Shown here piece after piece: positions 34,147 to 43,511 of a DNA stretch of 64,000 nt. The first letter of the stretch is position 1, and each line of letters begins with the position of its first letter. Origin of the DNA: Pseudoxanthomonas sp. Root630 (GTDB lineage: Bacteria; Pseudomonadota; Gammaproteobacteria; Xanthomonadales; Xanthomonadaceae). Under the pieces are notes generated by a model, which was not told the DNA's origin, searched no databases, and saw only the letters and a list, made by a program, of their open reading frames with translations. The stretch spans positions 107,142-171,141 of the forward strand of contig NZ_LMGY01000017.1 in assembly GCF_001427585.1 (NCBI RefSeq), in the 5' to 3' direction. Made by a program: the position numbers and the translations under genes.

Positions 34147-34480
34147 GCACCGTCCCTGTGCAACAGGTCGGTGGTGCGTCCACGGTCGTCCATCGATCGT
34201 TCCAAGCCGATCCCCCGCTGATGAAGTGCCCCTCGCCTTCAATCTATAGGCGAACCGGGGCGATTGGATAGGGCAGGAATACGCCGGACGCATGAAAAAC
34301 GAATCAGTGAGAAGTAATCCAACTTTCGTCATGCCGGCGCGCACCAGGTCAGTGCGCCCGAGACGGCCTGCGCAACGTCCCGGTGCAAGGGGGGCTGTGC
34401 CGCACCCCCACCTCCGCGTAGGCTTGGGCGGCGTCGGCCGCCGGTATCGGGCACGGCGCGCCATCCTCGACGGGACCGCC
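34147..34480. promoter_or_regulatory. divergent promoter region, sulfotransferase/Rieske
   Basis: 334 bp between the two divergent operons, without a convincing gene. A lower-GC stretch (34240-34330) probably holds promoters. TCGCC-N11-GGCGA (34233-34253) is an inverted repeat around CTATAG. The downstream part (34340-34480) is open in the Rieske frame but Arg/Gly-rich and not conserved-looking. No FNR or LysR-type site was found. Confidence 0.4.
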
Positions 34481-35536
34481 ATGCCAAGCACAGCCAGCCC
34501 CCTTCCCCTGGAGCGCGCCCGCGCGCTGCCCGCCCGTTACTACGCCGGTGAAGCGATGCTCGCGATGGAGCAGGCCGCCGTCTTCCAGCGCAGCTGGCAG
34601 CTGGTCGCCCACCAGGGACAACTCGCGGAACCGGGCGACCATGTGGTGGAACGGATCGGCGGCGTACCGGTGCTGGTGGTGCGCGGCCAGGACGGCGTGC
34701 TGCGTGCTTTCCCCAACGTGTGCCGCCATCGCGCCGGCCCGCTGGCGCTGTGCAACGGCAAGGGCGCACGCGCGCTGCACTGCAAGTACCACGGCTGGAG
34801 CTACACGTTGGAAGGGCAGTTGCGCAGTGCACCCGAGATGCAGGGCGCCGCGGATTTCGACGTCAAGGACATCCACCTGCCACCGCTGCGGTTGCACGCA
34901 TGGCAGGGGCTGGTGTTCGTCGCCCTGCACGACGATGCGCCGCCGTTCGAAGAGGTCTACGCCGGCATCGCCGGGCGCATCGCGCCGATCGACCTGGCCG
35001 CGATGCGCTTCCATCGCCGCGACAGTTACGACATCGGGTGCAACTGGAAGGTCTACGTGGACAACTTCCTCGAGGGCTACCACCTGCCGCACGTGCATCC
35101 CGGCCTGTCGAAGGTGCTCGACTACCGCGCCTACGACACCGAACTCTTCCCCTGGCATTCGCTGCAGCATTCGCCGCTGCGCAACAGCGGGGACATCTAC
35201 GGCGATGGCGATGCGTTCTACTACTTCGTCTACCCGAACGTGATGCTCAACATCATGCCGGGGCGCCTGCAGACCAACCGCATCCTGCCGCTGGGGCCGG
35301 ACCGCTGCCGAGTGGAGTTCGACTACTACTACGCGCAGGACGATGCCGCGCTGGCCCGCATCGCCAACGACCAGGCCTTCAGCGACGAAGTGCAGGACGA
35401 GGACATCCGCATCTGCGAGGCGGTGCAGCAGGGCCTGGCGTCCGGCTTCTACGAGGCGGGACGGCTGTGCCCGAAGCGCGAAAGCGGCGTCTGGCATTTC
35501 CACACTCTGTTGAGGGCGGCGTATGGCGACGCGTGA
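34481..35536 (+). CDS. Rieske non-haem iron oxygenase, alpha subunit
   Basis: 351 aa. Rieske [2Fe-2S] site in CRHRAGPL (about 80) and CKYHGW (about 101); mononuclear iron site in FLEGYHLPHVHPGL (about 196-208) with a late Asp. Overall it resembles monooxygenases of quaternary amines (choline, glycine betaine, proline betaine demethylases) rather than aromatic dioxygenases, since there is no beta subunit gene nearby. Such enzymes remove a methyl group as formaldehyde. ATG 34481 gives MPSTASPL before the conserved region; the open frame upstream is unlikely to be coding. It overlaps the next gene by 14 nt. A separate reductase is not in the cluster. Confidence 0.85.
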   Translation: MPSTASPLPLERARALPARYYAGEAMLAMEQAAVFQRSWQLVAHQGQLAEPGDHVVERIGGVPVLVVRGQDGVLRAFPNVCRHRAGPLALCNGKGARALHCKYHGWSYTLEGQLRSAPEMQGAADFDVKDIHLPPLRLHAWQGLVFVALHDDAPPFEEVYAGIAGRIAPIDLAAMRFHRRDSYDIGCNWKVYVDNFLEGYHLPHVHPGLSKVLDYRAYDTELFPWHSLQHSPLRNSGDIYGDGDAFYYFVYPNVMLNIMPGRLQTNRILPLGPDRCRVEFDYYYAQDDAALARIANDQAFSDEVQDEDIRICEAVQQGLASGFYEAGRLCPKRESGVWHFHTLLRAAYGDA

Positions 35537-36812
35537 CCGGTTCCTGCTCGCTCTCCTGCTCGTCGCCATCGCCTCGCCCGCTGGCGCGCAGGATCTGCTG
35601 ATCCACGCGGGCCACGTGCTCGACGTGGACACGGGACGGATGCTGGCGGACCGCGACATCCTGGTGCGCAACGGACGCATCGTGTCGGTCGCTCCCCCCG
35701 CCAAGGGCGCGGATCCCGCCCTTCGCGTGCTGGACTGGTCCGCGCTGACCGTCGTGCCCGGCCTGATGGACATGCATACGCACCTGGCCGACGAGGGGCC
35801 GTATGGCGATCCCGCGACACCGCTGAGGAGCAATGCGGCGCGCGATGCCTTCATCGGCGCGCGCAACGCCCGCGCGACCTTGCAGGCCGGTTTCACCACG
35901 GTGCGCGATGTCGGGGTCTATCGCGGTTTCGCCGATGTGCAGCTGCGCGACGCGATCAATGCCGGCCTGGTGCCCGGGCCGCGCATGTTCGTCGCCGGCA
36001 CCTACGTCACCATCACCGGGGGCGGCGGCGAAATCACCGGCCTGCCTGCGGGGACCGAGGTGCCGGAGACCTTCCGTCGCGGCATTGCCGACAACGAAGC
36101 CGATGTGCGCCGACGGGTGAACGAGATCCTCGATGCGGGCGCCGATTTCATCAAACTGATCGCCACCGGCGCCGTACTCGCCGACGGCACGGAGCCCGGG
36201 CAATCCGAGTACACCGAGGCCGAGATCCGGGCGGCGGTGGAAGAGGCCGGGCGGCGCGGCAGCTTCGTCGCCGCGCACGCGCACGGCGCGGAGGGCATCA
36301 AGCGCGCGGCGCGTGCGGGGGTCCGCTCGATCGAGCATGGCTCGCTGATGGACGACGAGGCCATTGCGCTGATGAAGCGGCACGGCACCTTCCTGGTCGC
36401 CGACATCTACAACGGCGACTACATCGATACCGTCGGCCGGCGCGATGGCTGGTCCGCCGAGATCCTGCGCAAGAACCTGGACACGACCGACGCGCAGCGC
36501 GAGGGGTTCCGCAAAGCCGTCGCCGCCGGCGTCGATATCGCCTACGGCACCGACAGCGGCGTCTATCCGCATGGCGACAATGCACGCCAGTTCGCCTACA
36601 TGGTCCGCTACGGCATGACCCCGCTGCAGGCCATCCGCGCGGCCACGCTCGAGTCGGCGCGCCTGCTGCGCAAGGAAAAGGAGCTGGGTTCGATCGCGCC
36701 GGGCAAGCTCGCCGATCTCGTTGCCCTGGCCTGCGATCCGCTGGCCGACATCGCCTGCCTGCAACAGGTGCGCGGCGTGGTGAAGGCCGGCACGCCGGTG
36801 GCGCGGGACTGA
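35523..36812 (+). CDS. exported amidohydrolase, prolidase-like (COG1228)
   Basis: 429 aa. Signal peptide to about residue 22 (SPAGAQ), then an amidohydrolase barrel with two-metal ligands: HTH in GLMDMHTHLA, the carboxylated Lys in FIKLIATG, His in AAHAHG and IEHGSLM, and the catalytic Asp in YGTDSG. COG1228 members of this kind (for example Sgx9260 and Cc2672) hydrolyse Xaa-Pro or Xaa-Arg/Lys dipeptides or N-acyl amino acids. The periplasmic location suggests it trims what the TonB receptor brings in. Co-translated with the Rieske gene and 6 bp before the permease. Confidence 0.85.
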   Translation: MATRDRFLLALLLVAIASPAGAQDLLIHAGHVLDVDTGRMLADRDILVRNGRIVSVAPPAKGADPALRVLDWSALTVVPGLMDMHTHLADEGPYGDPATPLRSNAARDAFIGARNARATLQAGFTTVRDVGVYRGFADVQLRDAINAGLVPGPRMFVAGTYVTITGGGGEITGLPAGTEVPETFRRGIADNEADVRRRVNEILDAGADFIKLIATGAVLADGTEPGQSEYTEAEIRAAVEEAGRRGSFVAAHAHGAEGIKRAARAGVRSIEHGSLMDDEAIALMKRHGTFLVADIYNGDYIDTVGRRDGWSAEILRKNLDTTDAQREGFRKAVAAGVDIAYGTDSGVYPHGDNARQFAYMVRYGMTPLQAIRAATLESARLLRKEKELGSIAPGKLADLVALACDPLADIACLQQVRGVVKAGTPVARD

Positions 36813-36818
36813 CGGCCC

Positions 36819-38132
36819 ATGCAGCCACACGACCGCAGGAAGATCGGCTTCTGGACCTGCACCGCACTGGTGGTGGGCAACACCATCGGCATGGGCATCT
36901 TCGTGCTGCCCGCGTCGCTGGCACCGTTCGGCTACAACGCGCTGCTGGGCTGGGGCATCACCGTGCTCGGCTGCCTGGCGCTGGCCCGCGTTTTCGCGCG
37001 GCTGGCGCGCCTGCTGCCCGGCGCGGACGGTCCTTACGGTTATGTGCGGCACACGCTGGGCGACCTGCCGGCGTATGCGGTGCTGTGGTCTTACTGGGTA
37101 TCGAACTGGATCACCCTCGCGGCCCTGGCCACCGGCGTGGCCGGCTATGCCGCCGCGATCTTTCCGTCGCTCGCATGGGTGCAGCCGGCCGTGCTGTGCC
37201 TGGGCGTGCTGTGGCTGTTCGTGGGCATCAACCTGCTGGGCGTGCGCAGCGGTGGGCGCGTGCAGGTGGTGACCACGGTGATGAAACTGGTGCCGATGCT
37301 GGCCGTCGCGGCGCTCGGCGCATGGACGCTGCTCGAATCCCCCGCGTCCTTCGGCGCGCATCCGCCGGCGAAACCGATCAGCCTCGGTGATGCGATGGCG
37401 GCTTCCACGCTGGCGCTGTTCGCCATGCTCGGCATCGAATCGGCGACGATCCCCGCGGCGAAGGTCGATGATCCCGGGCGGACGATCCCGCGCGCGACGA
37501 TGACCGGCACCGGCATCACCGCCGGCATCTATCTCGTCGTGTCCGCCGTGCCGTTGCTGCTGCTGCCGCATGCCGAGCTCGCCCAGTCCAGCGCGCCGTT
37601 CGCGCTGGTGATGGAGCGCTTCGCCGGCGAGGGCACCGGGCGGTGGATCGCGTTGTTCGTCGTCGTCAGCGGCCTGGGTGCGTTGAACGGCTGGACGTTG
37701 TTGAGCGGCGAGATGATGCGCACGATGGCCGACAACGGCACGATGCCGGCGGTGTTCGCGCGGACCAACCGCTTCGGCGCACCCACCGGCGCGCTGGTGC
37801 TGACGGCCCTGCTCGCCAGCGCGATGGTGCTGATGAACTACAGCGAGTCCGCGGTGGCGGGCTTCACCTTCCTCAGCACCGTGGTCACCGCGGCCAACCT
37901 GCCGCTGTACCTGGGGTGTTCGCTCGCGCTCGGCGTGCTCTGGTGGCGCGGGCAGCGCGAAGCGGGGCGCGACCTGCTGGTGGCCGCCGCCATCGGCACG
38001 GCGTACACGGTGTTCGCCTTCATCGGCATGGGCGCGCAGCCCTTCTGGCTGGCGCTGGCGCTGATGGTCGCCGGCCTGCCGCTGTACTTCTTCCTGCGCC
38101 GTCACCACGGCAAAGCGGTGTCGAATGCGTGA
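36819..38132 (+). CDS. APC-family amino acid permease
   Basis: Inner-membrane transporter of 437 aa with 12 predicted helices. Family signature GNTIGMGIFVLPASLAPFG in helix 1, GIESATIPAAKVDDPGRTIP in helix 6 and loop. It belongs to the basic amino acid/polyamine antiporter group, which also takes up neutral and cyclic amino acids. In this operon it would move the released (perhaps N-methylated) amino acid into the cytoplasm. It overlaps the next gene by 8 nt. Confidence 0.86.
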   Translation: MQPHDRRKIGFWTCTALVVGNTIGMGIFVLPASLAPFGYNALLGWGITVLGCLALARVFARLARLLPGADGPYGYVRHTLGDLPAYAVLWSYWVSNWITLAALATGVAGYAAAIFPSLAWVQPAVLCLGVLWLFVGINLLGVRSGGRVQVVTTVMKLVPMLAVAALGAWTLLESPASFGAHPPAKPISLGDAMAASTLALFAMLGIESATIPAAKVDDPGRTIPRATMTGTGITAGIYLVVSAVPLLLLPHAELAQSSAPFALVMERFAGEGTGRWIALFVVVSGLGALNGWTLLSGEMMRTMADNGTMPAVFARTNRFGAPTGALVLTALLASAMVLMNYSESAVAGFTFLSTVVTAANLPLYLGCSLALGVLWWRGQREAGRDLLVAAAIGTAYTVFAFIGMGAQPFWLALALMVAGLPLYFFLRRHHGKAVSNA

Positions 38133-40191
38133 TCCGCGCTACGACATCCTGTTCGAGCCGGTCCGCATCGGGCCGGTGACCACCAAGAACCGTTTCTTCC
38201 AGGTGCCGCATTGCAACGGGATGGGCCATGCGATGCCGCTGGCGCATGCCGCCATGCGCGAAGTGAAGGCCGAGGGCGGATGGGGCGTGATCTCCACGGA
38301 GGAGTGCGAGATCCATCCCAGCAGCGACCTGACGCCGTACGTCGAGGCGCGCCTGTGGGACGACCGCGACATTCCCGCGCTCGCGCTGATGTGCGACAAG
38401 GTGCACGCGCATGGTGCGCTGGCGGCGGTGGAGCTGTCGCACAACGGACCGACCGCCTCCAACCTGTATTCGCGCGAAGTGCTGCTGGCGCCGTCGCACC
38501 AGCCGTCCAAGTACGGCTATCCCGCGCAGGCGCGCGCGATGGACCTGCACGACATCGCCGAATACCGCCGCTGGCACCGCGAAGCCGCGGTGCGCGGCAT
38601 GAAGGCGGGCATGGACATCATCTATGTCTACGCCGCGCATGATCTTTCGTTGCCGATGCACTTCCTGCAACGTCGCCGCAACCAGCGCAGCGACGCCTAC
38701 GGCGGTTCGCTGGAGAACCGCGTGCGGCTGCTGCGCGAGGTGCTGCAGGACACCCGCGAAGCGGTCGGCCACCGCTGCGCGGTCGCGCTGCGCTTCGCCA
38801 CCGAGGAACTGCTGGGGCCGGGCGGTGTGGAACTGGCCGAGGCGCAGGACATCGTCGGGATGCTGGCCGAGCTTCCCGACCTGTGGGACGTCAACCTCGC
38901 GGCCTGGTACAACGATTCGGTGCCCTCGCGCTTCGCCCGCGAAGGCGCGCAAGAGCCCTTCATCGATTTCGTCCGCAAGGCGACGACCAAGCCGGTGGTC
39001 GGCGTGGGCCGCTTCACGTCGCCCGACACGATGGTCTCGCAGATCCGCCGCGGCGTGATCGACCTGATCGGCGCGGCGCGACCCTCGATCGCCGACCCGT
39101 ACCTGCCGCGCAAGATCGAGGAAGGCCGCGTCGACGACATCCGCGAATGCATCGGCTGCAACATCTGCGTCTCCGGCGACATGACGATCTCGCCGATCCG
39201 CTGCACGCAGAACCCGAGCATGGGCGAGGAATGGCGCAAGGGCTGGCATCCGGAGCGGATCGCACCGAAGGCGAGCGATGCGCGGGTGCTGGTCGTCGGC
39301 GGCGGGCCGGCCGGCCTGGAAGCCGCACGTGCACTGGGCCAGCGCGGCTACGAGGTGCACCTGGCCGACGCGCGGCGCGAACTGGGCGGGCGGGTCACGC
39401 GCGAGGCGCGCCTGCCGGGGCTCGCCGAATGGGCGCGCGTGCGCGACTGGCGGCTCGGGCAGATCGGCAAGCTGGCGAACGTCAGCACCTACCTCGACTC
39501 CGCGCTCACCGCGCAGGACGTGCTCGACTTCGGTGCGGACCACGTCGTCATCGCCACCGGCTGCCACTGGCGGCGGGACGGGTTCGGCCGCAGCCACGGG
39601 CTGGGTATCGCCGACTTCGCCGGCAACCCGCGCGTGTTCACCCCGGACGATCTGATGGACGGCCGCTGGCCCGAGGGTCGCGTGGTGGTCTACGACGACG
39701 ACTACTTCTATACCGCCAGCGTCGTCGCCGAGGCGCTGCGCCTGCGCGGTTGCGAGGTCACGTACCTCACCCCGGACGATACCGTGGCGTCATGGAGCGC
39801 GAACACGCTCGACTACCGCCACATCCAGTGGCGCATGGCCGAACTGGGCATCGTGCAGCGCGTGTCGCACACGATCGCCGGCTACACGGAAACCGCGCTT
39901 GCGTTGGAGCACGCATGGAGCGGTGCGGCTTCTTCGCTCGACTGCGATGCGGTCGTGGCGGTCACGGCCCGCCTGCCCGACGATGCGCTTTACCTGGCGT
40001 TGAAGTCGCGCGAGCCGGAATGGGCCGATGCGGGCGTGCGCAGCGTGGCCTGCATCGGCGACGCGCTGGCGCCCGGACTGATCGCGCACGCCGTGTACGC
40101 CGGCCACCGGTATGCGCAGGAGCTGGACGCGCCGCGCGACGGCGAGGTGCCGTTCAAGCGGCACTTCCATCACGACACGCCGATGGCGTGA
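38125..40191 (+). CDS. TMADH-like FMN/[4Fe-4S]/FAD oxidoreductase, probable N-demethylase
   Basis: 688 aa. Residues 1-340 are an Old Yellow Enzyme barrel binding FMN (FEPVRIGPVTTKNRF, YGGSLENRVRL, RPSIADPYLP). A [4Fe-4S] site follows (ECIGCNICV then a Cys 12 residues on, RCTQNP), and residues about 385 onward form an FAD/NAD-type domain (VLVVGGGPAGLEAARALG). This is the architecture of trimethylamine and dimethylamine dehydrogenases and of N-methylproline demethylases. Paired with the Rieske enzyme it fits stepwise N-demethylation, as in stachydrine catabolism. 2,4-Dienoyl-CoA reductase is the main alternative but does not fit the neighbours. Its stop is 3 bp from the convergent GH43 gene. 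Confidence 0.85.
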   Translation: MRDPRYDILFEPVRIGPVTTKNRFFQVPHCNGMGHAMPLAHAAMREVKAEGGWGVISTEECEIHPSSDLTPYVEARLWDDRDIPALALMCDKVHAHGALAAVELSHNGPTASNLYSREVLLAPSHQPSKYGYPAQARAMDLHDIAEYRRWHREAAVRGMKAGMDIIYVYAAHDLSLPMHFLQRRRNQRSDAYGGSLENRVRLLREVLQDTREAVGHRCAVALRFATEELLGPGGVELAEAQDIVGMLAELPDLWDVNLAAWYNDSVPSRFAREGAQEPFIDFVRKATTKPVVGVGRFTSPDTMVSQIRRGVIDLIGAARPSIADPYLPRKIEEGRVDDIRECIGCNICVSGDMTISPIRCTQNPSMGEEWRKGWHPERIAPKASDARVLVVGGGPAGLEAARALGQRGYEVHLADARRELGGRVTREARLPGLAEWARVRDWRLGQIGKLANVSTYLDSALTAQDVLDFGADHVVIATGCHWRRDGFGRSHGLGIADFAGNPRVFTPDDLMDGRWPEGRVVVYDDDYFYTASVVAEALRLRGCEVTYLTPDDTVASWSANTLDYRHIQWRMAELGIVQRVSHTIAGYTETALALEHAWSGAASSLDCDAVVAVTARLPDDALYLALKSREPEWADAGVRSVACIGDALAPGLIAHAVYAGHRYAQELDAPRDGEVPFKRHFHHDTPMA

Positions 40192-40194
40192 TGC

Positions 40195-41805
40195 TCAGGC
40201 GAGCGCGCGGTAGCGGAAGTCGCTGAATTCCACCGCGCCCGGGCCGGCGCTGTACAACGCGACGCGCAGGCTGAGGAAGCCGCCGAACACGTTGTGGTGC
40301 AGGCCGGACACTTCCATCCGTGTGTCCAGCCGCGTCCACGTGCGGCCGTCGTCGTGCGAGTGGTGCCAGGTGACCACATGGTGGTCGTAGGTCAGGCGGA
40401 GGCGCACGCGCCGGGTCGGCACCGATTGCCGGGCCCATGCCTGCTCCTCCGCGTACTGGAAGACGCGCAGTCCGTCCGCCGCGAAGCCCAGGCCGACGAA
40501 GGCCTTCGGGTTGTAGAACAGCAGCAGGCCGCCTTCGCCGCCATCGACCAGGGTCAGCGTGACTTCGGCCTGGTAGGCGCGGTCGCCGACGATGCAGGCG
40601 AGGGGACTGCCATCCGCAGGCGACCGGCCTGCGCCGGCGAGGCGGAGCGACTTCGCGCCATACCGCACGCGCTGCATCTCATCCGGTCGCGGCGCGTGGA
40701 AGGCCCACTGCGTGCCGAGGCGGTCGGTCGAGAAGTCGTCCGACAGCGCGACCCCGGCGGTGCTTTTCCTGCCGCCGCGGGGCAGCGGCAGCGGCTTCGA
40801 CAGATCGCCGCCGCGCGCGCGGAACCAGCCATCGTCCGTCCACTCGATCGGCTCCAGCAGCGTCTGCCGGCCGAGCGTGCGATAGCCGTTCTCGTAGCCG
40901 TGGTAGACCATCCAGCTGTCGCCGGCCGGTCCATCGACCAGCGTCGCGTGGCCGCGCGACCACCAGGGTTCGGCATCGTCCAGTGTGCGCACCAGGGGAT
41001 TGTGCGGGCAGTGTTCCCACGGCCCATGGATCGAACGCGAGCGCGCAGCGATCACCATGTGGCCGGTGACGGGACCCGCGGTGCCGCCGACCGCGGTGAC
41101 CAGGTAAAACCAGTCGCCACGCCGCGTCAGCTTGGGGCCTTCGGGCGCGAAGTTCTCGGTGATCCATGCTTCCGGATAGCGCCAGGGCTGGTAGGCGGTT
41201 TCGAGCGCGCCGTCGGTCGCCAGGCCATCGTCGGTGAGGCGCACCTTGCGGATGCCGTTGACGAACAGGTAGCGCCGGCCGTCCTCGCCGACCGCATGGC
41301 CCGGATCGATGCAGCCATCGATGTGCAGGTCCACCGGTTCGCTCCACGGTCCGCGGATGTCGTCGGCCCAGATCGCGTGGATCTTCCATGCCTGCTCTTT
41401 CGCCAGCGCCGGCAGGTAGATGAAATAGCGGTCGCCATGCTTGCAGAGATCGACGGCCCACACCGTGCCCACGTGCGTGCGCAGCGCAGGGCCGAGCGGC
41501 GCCCAGTTGACGAGATCGGTCGAATGCCAGATCACCAGGCCGGGATAGGCATCGAACGACGAGAACGTCATGTAGTAGTCGTCGCCGTCCTTGAGGATCG
41601 TGGGATCGGGACGATCGCCAGCGACGATGGGGTTGAGATAGGTGCCGTCGCCGAGGTCCGCCTTGCGCTGGCCTTCGACGCCGGTGGCGTGCGCGGGCAG
41701 TGCAGGCGGGCAGGGCGTGGACGCGAAGGCGCGCGATGACATCGGCCACGTGGCCAGGCCAGCGAGCCCGGCCTTGAACAATGCGCGACGCGAGGTGCCT
41801 GGCAT
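40195..41805 (-). CDS. GH43 family glycosidase, Tat-exported
   Basis: 536 aa. Twin-arginine signal (TSRRALFKAGLAGLA), then a five-bladed GH43 domain with the three acidic residues in GDRPDPTILKDGDDYY, GCIDPGHAVGEDG and APEGPKLTRRGDWFYL, and from about residue 345 a C-terminal beta-sandwich. GH43 enzymes remove arabinose or xylose from plant polysaccharides. In a xyloglucan locus an alpha-L-arabinofuranosidase acting on arabinosylated side chains is likely. Last gene of the minus-strand operon; its ATG at 41805 is 21 bp from the preceding GH43. Confidence 0.85.
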   Translation of the reverse strand: MPGTSRRALFKAGLAGLATWPMSSRAFASTPCPPALPAHATGVEGQRKADLGDGTYLNPIVAGDRPDPTILKDGDDYYMTFSSFDAYPGLVIWHSTDLVNWAPLGPALRTHVGTVWAVDLCKHGDRYFIYLPALAKEQAWKIHAIWADDIRGPWSEPVDLHIDGCIDPGHAVGEDGRRYLFVNGIRKVRLTDDGLATDGALETAYQPWRYPEAWITENFAPEGPKLTRRGDWFYLVTAVGGTAGPVTGHMVIAARSRSIHGPWEHCPHNPLVRTLDDAEPWWSRGHATLVDGPAGDSWMVYHGYENGYRTLGRQTLLEPIEWTDDGWFRARGGDLSKPLPLPRGGRKSTAGVALSDDFSTDRLGTQWAFHAPRPDEMQRVRYGAKSLRLAGAGRSPADGSPLACIVGDRAYQAEVTLTLVDGGEGGLLLFYNPKAFVGLGFAADGLRVFQYAEEQAWARQSVPTRRVRLRLTYDHHVVTWHHSHDDGRTWTRLDTRMEVSGLHHNVFGGFLSLRVALYSAGPGAVEFSDFRYRALA

Positions 41806-41826
41806 GCGGACGCCGTGATCGTGCGA

Positions 41827-43500
41827 TCAGCGACGGACGGCGTAGAGGCCGAACGTATTGCCGATGAAACCGCCCGCCGTCTCGACGCTCAGCAGGCTGG
41901 CGTCCAGGCCGGTCGCGACGGTCTTCCAGTCGCCAGGCGTCACGGCATAGGTCGCCTCCAGGCGTGGGCCGTCGAGGCGGAAACGCAGCGACACGGGGCC
42001 GTGCCCTTCGTCCAGCGGAATGCGCGCCAGCCGATTGCCTTCCTTCGCGCCCTCGCGGCCGCTGCGCCGGTACAGCGAGACCGCCAGTCCGCGCGCGTCG
42101 CGTTCGACGCCGAGCACGTAGTGGCCGTACTCGTTCTGCAGCAGCACGAGTCCCGCCAGTTCACCGGTGGCGGGTTCGAACGAGGCGAGCGTGGTTTCCA
42201 GCGTGGCCGCATGATGCTGCACGCGGTGGGCGATGTAAGACGGCTGGCCCGGCGCCGTGCCGAAGGCGCCCAGCGGCATCGCGCCCGGGGTGATCGTCAG
42301 ACCTTGCTTGCCGGTGGCGTACCAGCGGCTTTGCGGCGGATGCAGCGTCATCCACGACAGCGGCAGCGCGGGTGCGTCGAAGCGCTCGGTCCACGTCATC
42401 GGTCCGCTGGTCGGCAGGGGTTGCGGATTGCGCGGCAGGTCCGGGCGCTTCGCGACCATCGGCACGCGTTCGCCGCGCGGCAGGACCACCGGCCAGCCGT
42501 CCTTCCATGTCACCGGCAGCAGGAAGGTTTCGCGGCCCAGGTTGTACTGGTTGCCCCGGTACGGACGCGTGGCGAGGAACACCGCCCACCACGTGCCGTC
42601 CTTGAGCTTCACGAACTGCGCGTGGCCGGTGGACGTCACCGGATCGACGCGCTTCGGGTCGAGGTCGCGCTGGGTCAACGCGGGATTCGATGGCGAGGGT
42701 TGATACGGGCCGGTGAGCGCGCGGCTGCGCCATACCATCTGCGCATGCTGCTCGCCGGTGCCGCCCTCGGCGGCGGTCAGGTAGTACCAGCCGTCGTGCT
42801 TGAAGACATGCGGGCCTTCGACGTGTTCGGGGTTCGTCGCCGGATCGGCGCCGCCGTCCACCAGCAGGAGGCGCTTGCCGACGCGTTCGCGCTTGCCGAA
42901 GTCGAAACGCTGCAGCCAGATCGCGCGATGACCGTCGTAGCGCAGCTTGCCGTCCGGGACATCGTTGTGGACCACCCACGCGCTGCCGTCGTCGTCGAAG
43001 AACAGCGAAGGATCGATGCCGCTGACGCCGAGCCAGATCGGGTCCGACCACGGGCCGGCCGGGTCCTTCGCGGTGACGACGAAGTTGCCGCGGTCGCAGT
43101 AGAAGCAGGTGTTGGCGATGTAGAAGGTGCCGTCGTGGTGGGCGAGGGTGGCGGCGAACAGGCCGCGGGTCAGTTCTTCCTTTTCGCCGTAGTTGACCTG
43201 TCCGGGGCGATGGATCGCGTTGCCGACCTGGGTCCACGACACCAGGTCGGTGCTGTGGAAGACCGGCAGGCCGGGGAAGTAGCCGAACGTGGAGTTCACC
43301 AGGTAGAAATCGTCACCGACGCGGATCGCGGACGGGTCCGGGTAGAAACCCGCGACGACCGGATTGCGGTAGTCGCCTGTTCCCACCGGCGGACCGCCAT
43401 CGTCGCCGTGGTAGCGCACTTCGCGGAAGACCGCATCGCCTGCCCATGCGGGACCGATCATCAACGACGCCGCCAGGATCCATGCGCAGTGCTTCAGCAT
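41827..43500 (-). CDS. GH43 family glycosidase, secreted
   Basis: 557 aa. Sec signal peptide (residues 1-21, ending PAWAG). Catalytic acids in AGFYPDPSAIRVGDDFYLV, GIDPSLFFDDDGSAW and HVEGPHVFKHDGWYYL. C-terminal beta-sandwich from about 330, as in XynB3-like beta-xylosidase/arabinofuranosidases (GH43_12 type). ATG 43500 follows GAGGAA. In Xanthomonas the equivalent locus also has two GH43 genes. It follows dgoK by 11 bp. Confidence 0.88.
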   Translation of the reverse strand: MLKHCAWILAASLMIGPAWAGDAVFREVRYHGDDGGPPVGTGDYRNPVVAGFYPDPSAIRVGDDFYLVNSTFGYFPGLPVFHSTDLVSWTQVGNAIHRPGQVNYGEKEELTRGLFAATLAHHDGTFYIANTCFYCDRGNFVVTAKDPAGPWSDPIWLGVSGIDPSLFFDDDGSAWVVHNDVPDGKLRYDGHRAIWLQRFDFGKRERVGKRLLLVDGGADPATNPEHVEGPHVFKHDGWYYLTAAEGGTGEQHAQMVWRSRALTGPYQPSPSNPALTQRDLDPKRVDPVTSTGHAQFVKLKDGTWWAVFLATRPYRGNQYNLGRETFLLPVTWKDGWPVVLPRGERVPMVAKRPDLPRNPQPLPTSGPMTWTERFDAPALPLSWMTLHPPQSRWYATGKQGLTITPGAMPLGAFGTAPGQPSYIAHRVQHHAATLETTLASFEPATGELAGLVLLQNEYGHYVLGVERDARGLAVSLYRRSGREGAKEGNRLARIPLDEGHGPVSLRFRLDGPRLEATYAVTPGDWKTVATGLDASLLSVETAGGFIGNTFGLYAVRR

Positions 43501-43511
43501 CCGGTCTTCCT

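Noticed and set aside
34292..34480. N-terminal extension of the Rieske oxygenase
   Set aside because: Arg/Gly/Pro-rich, no similarity to the family, and ATG 34481 gives normal length.
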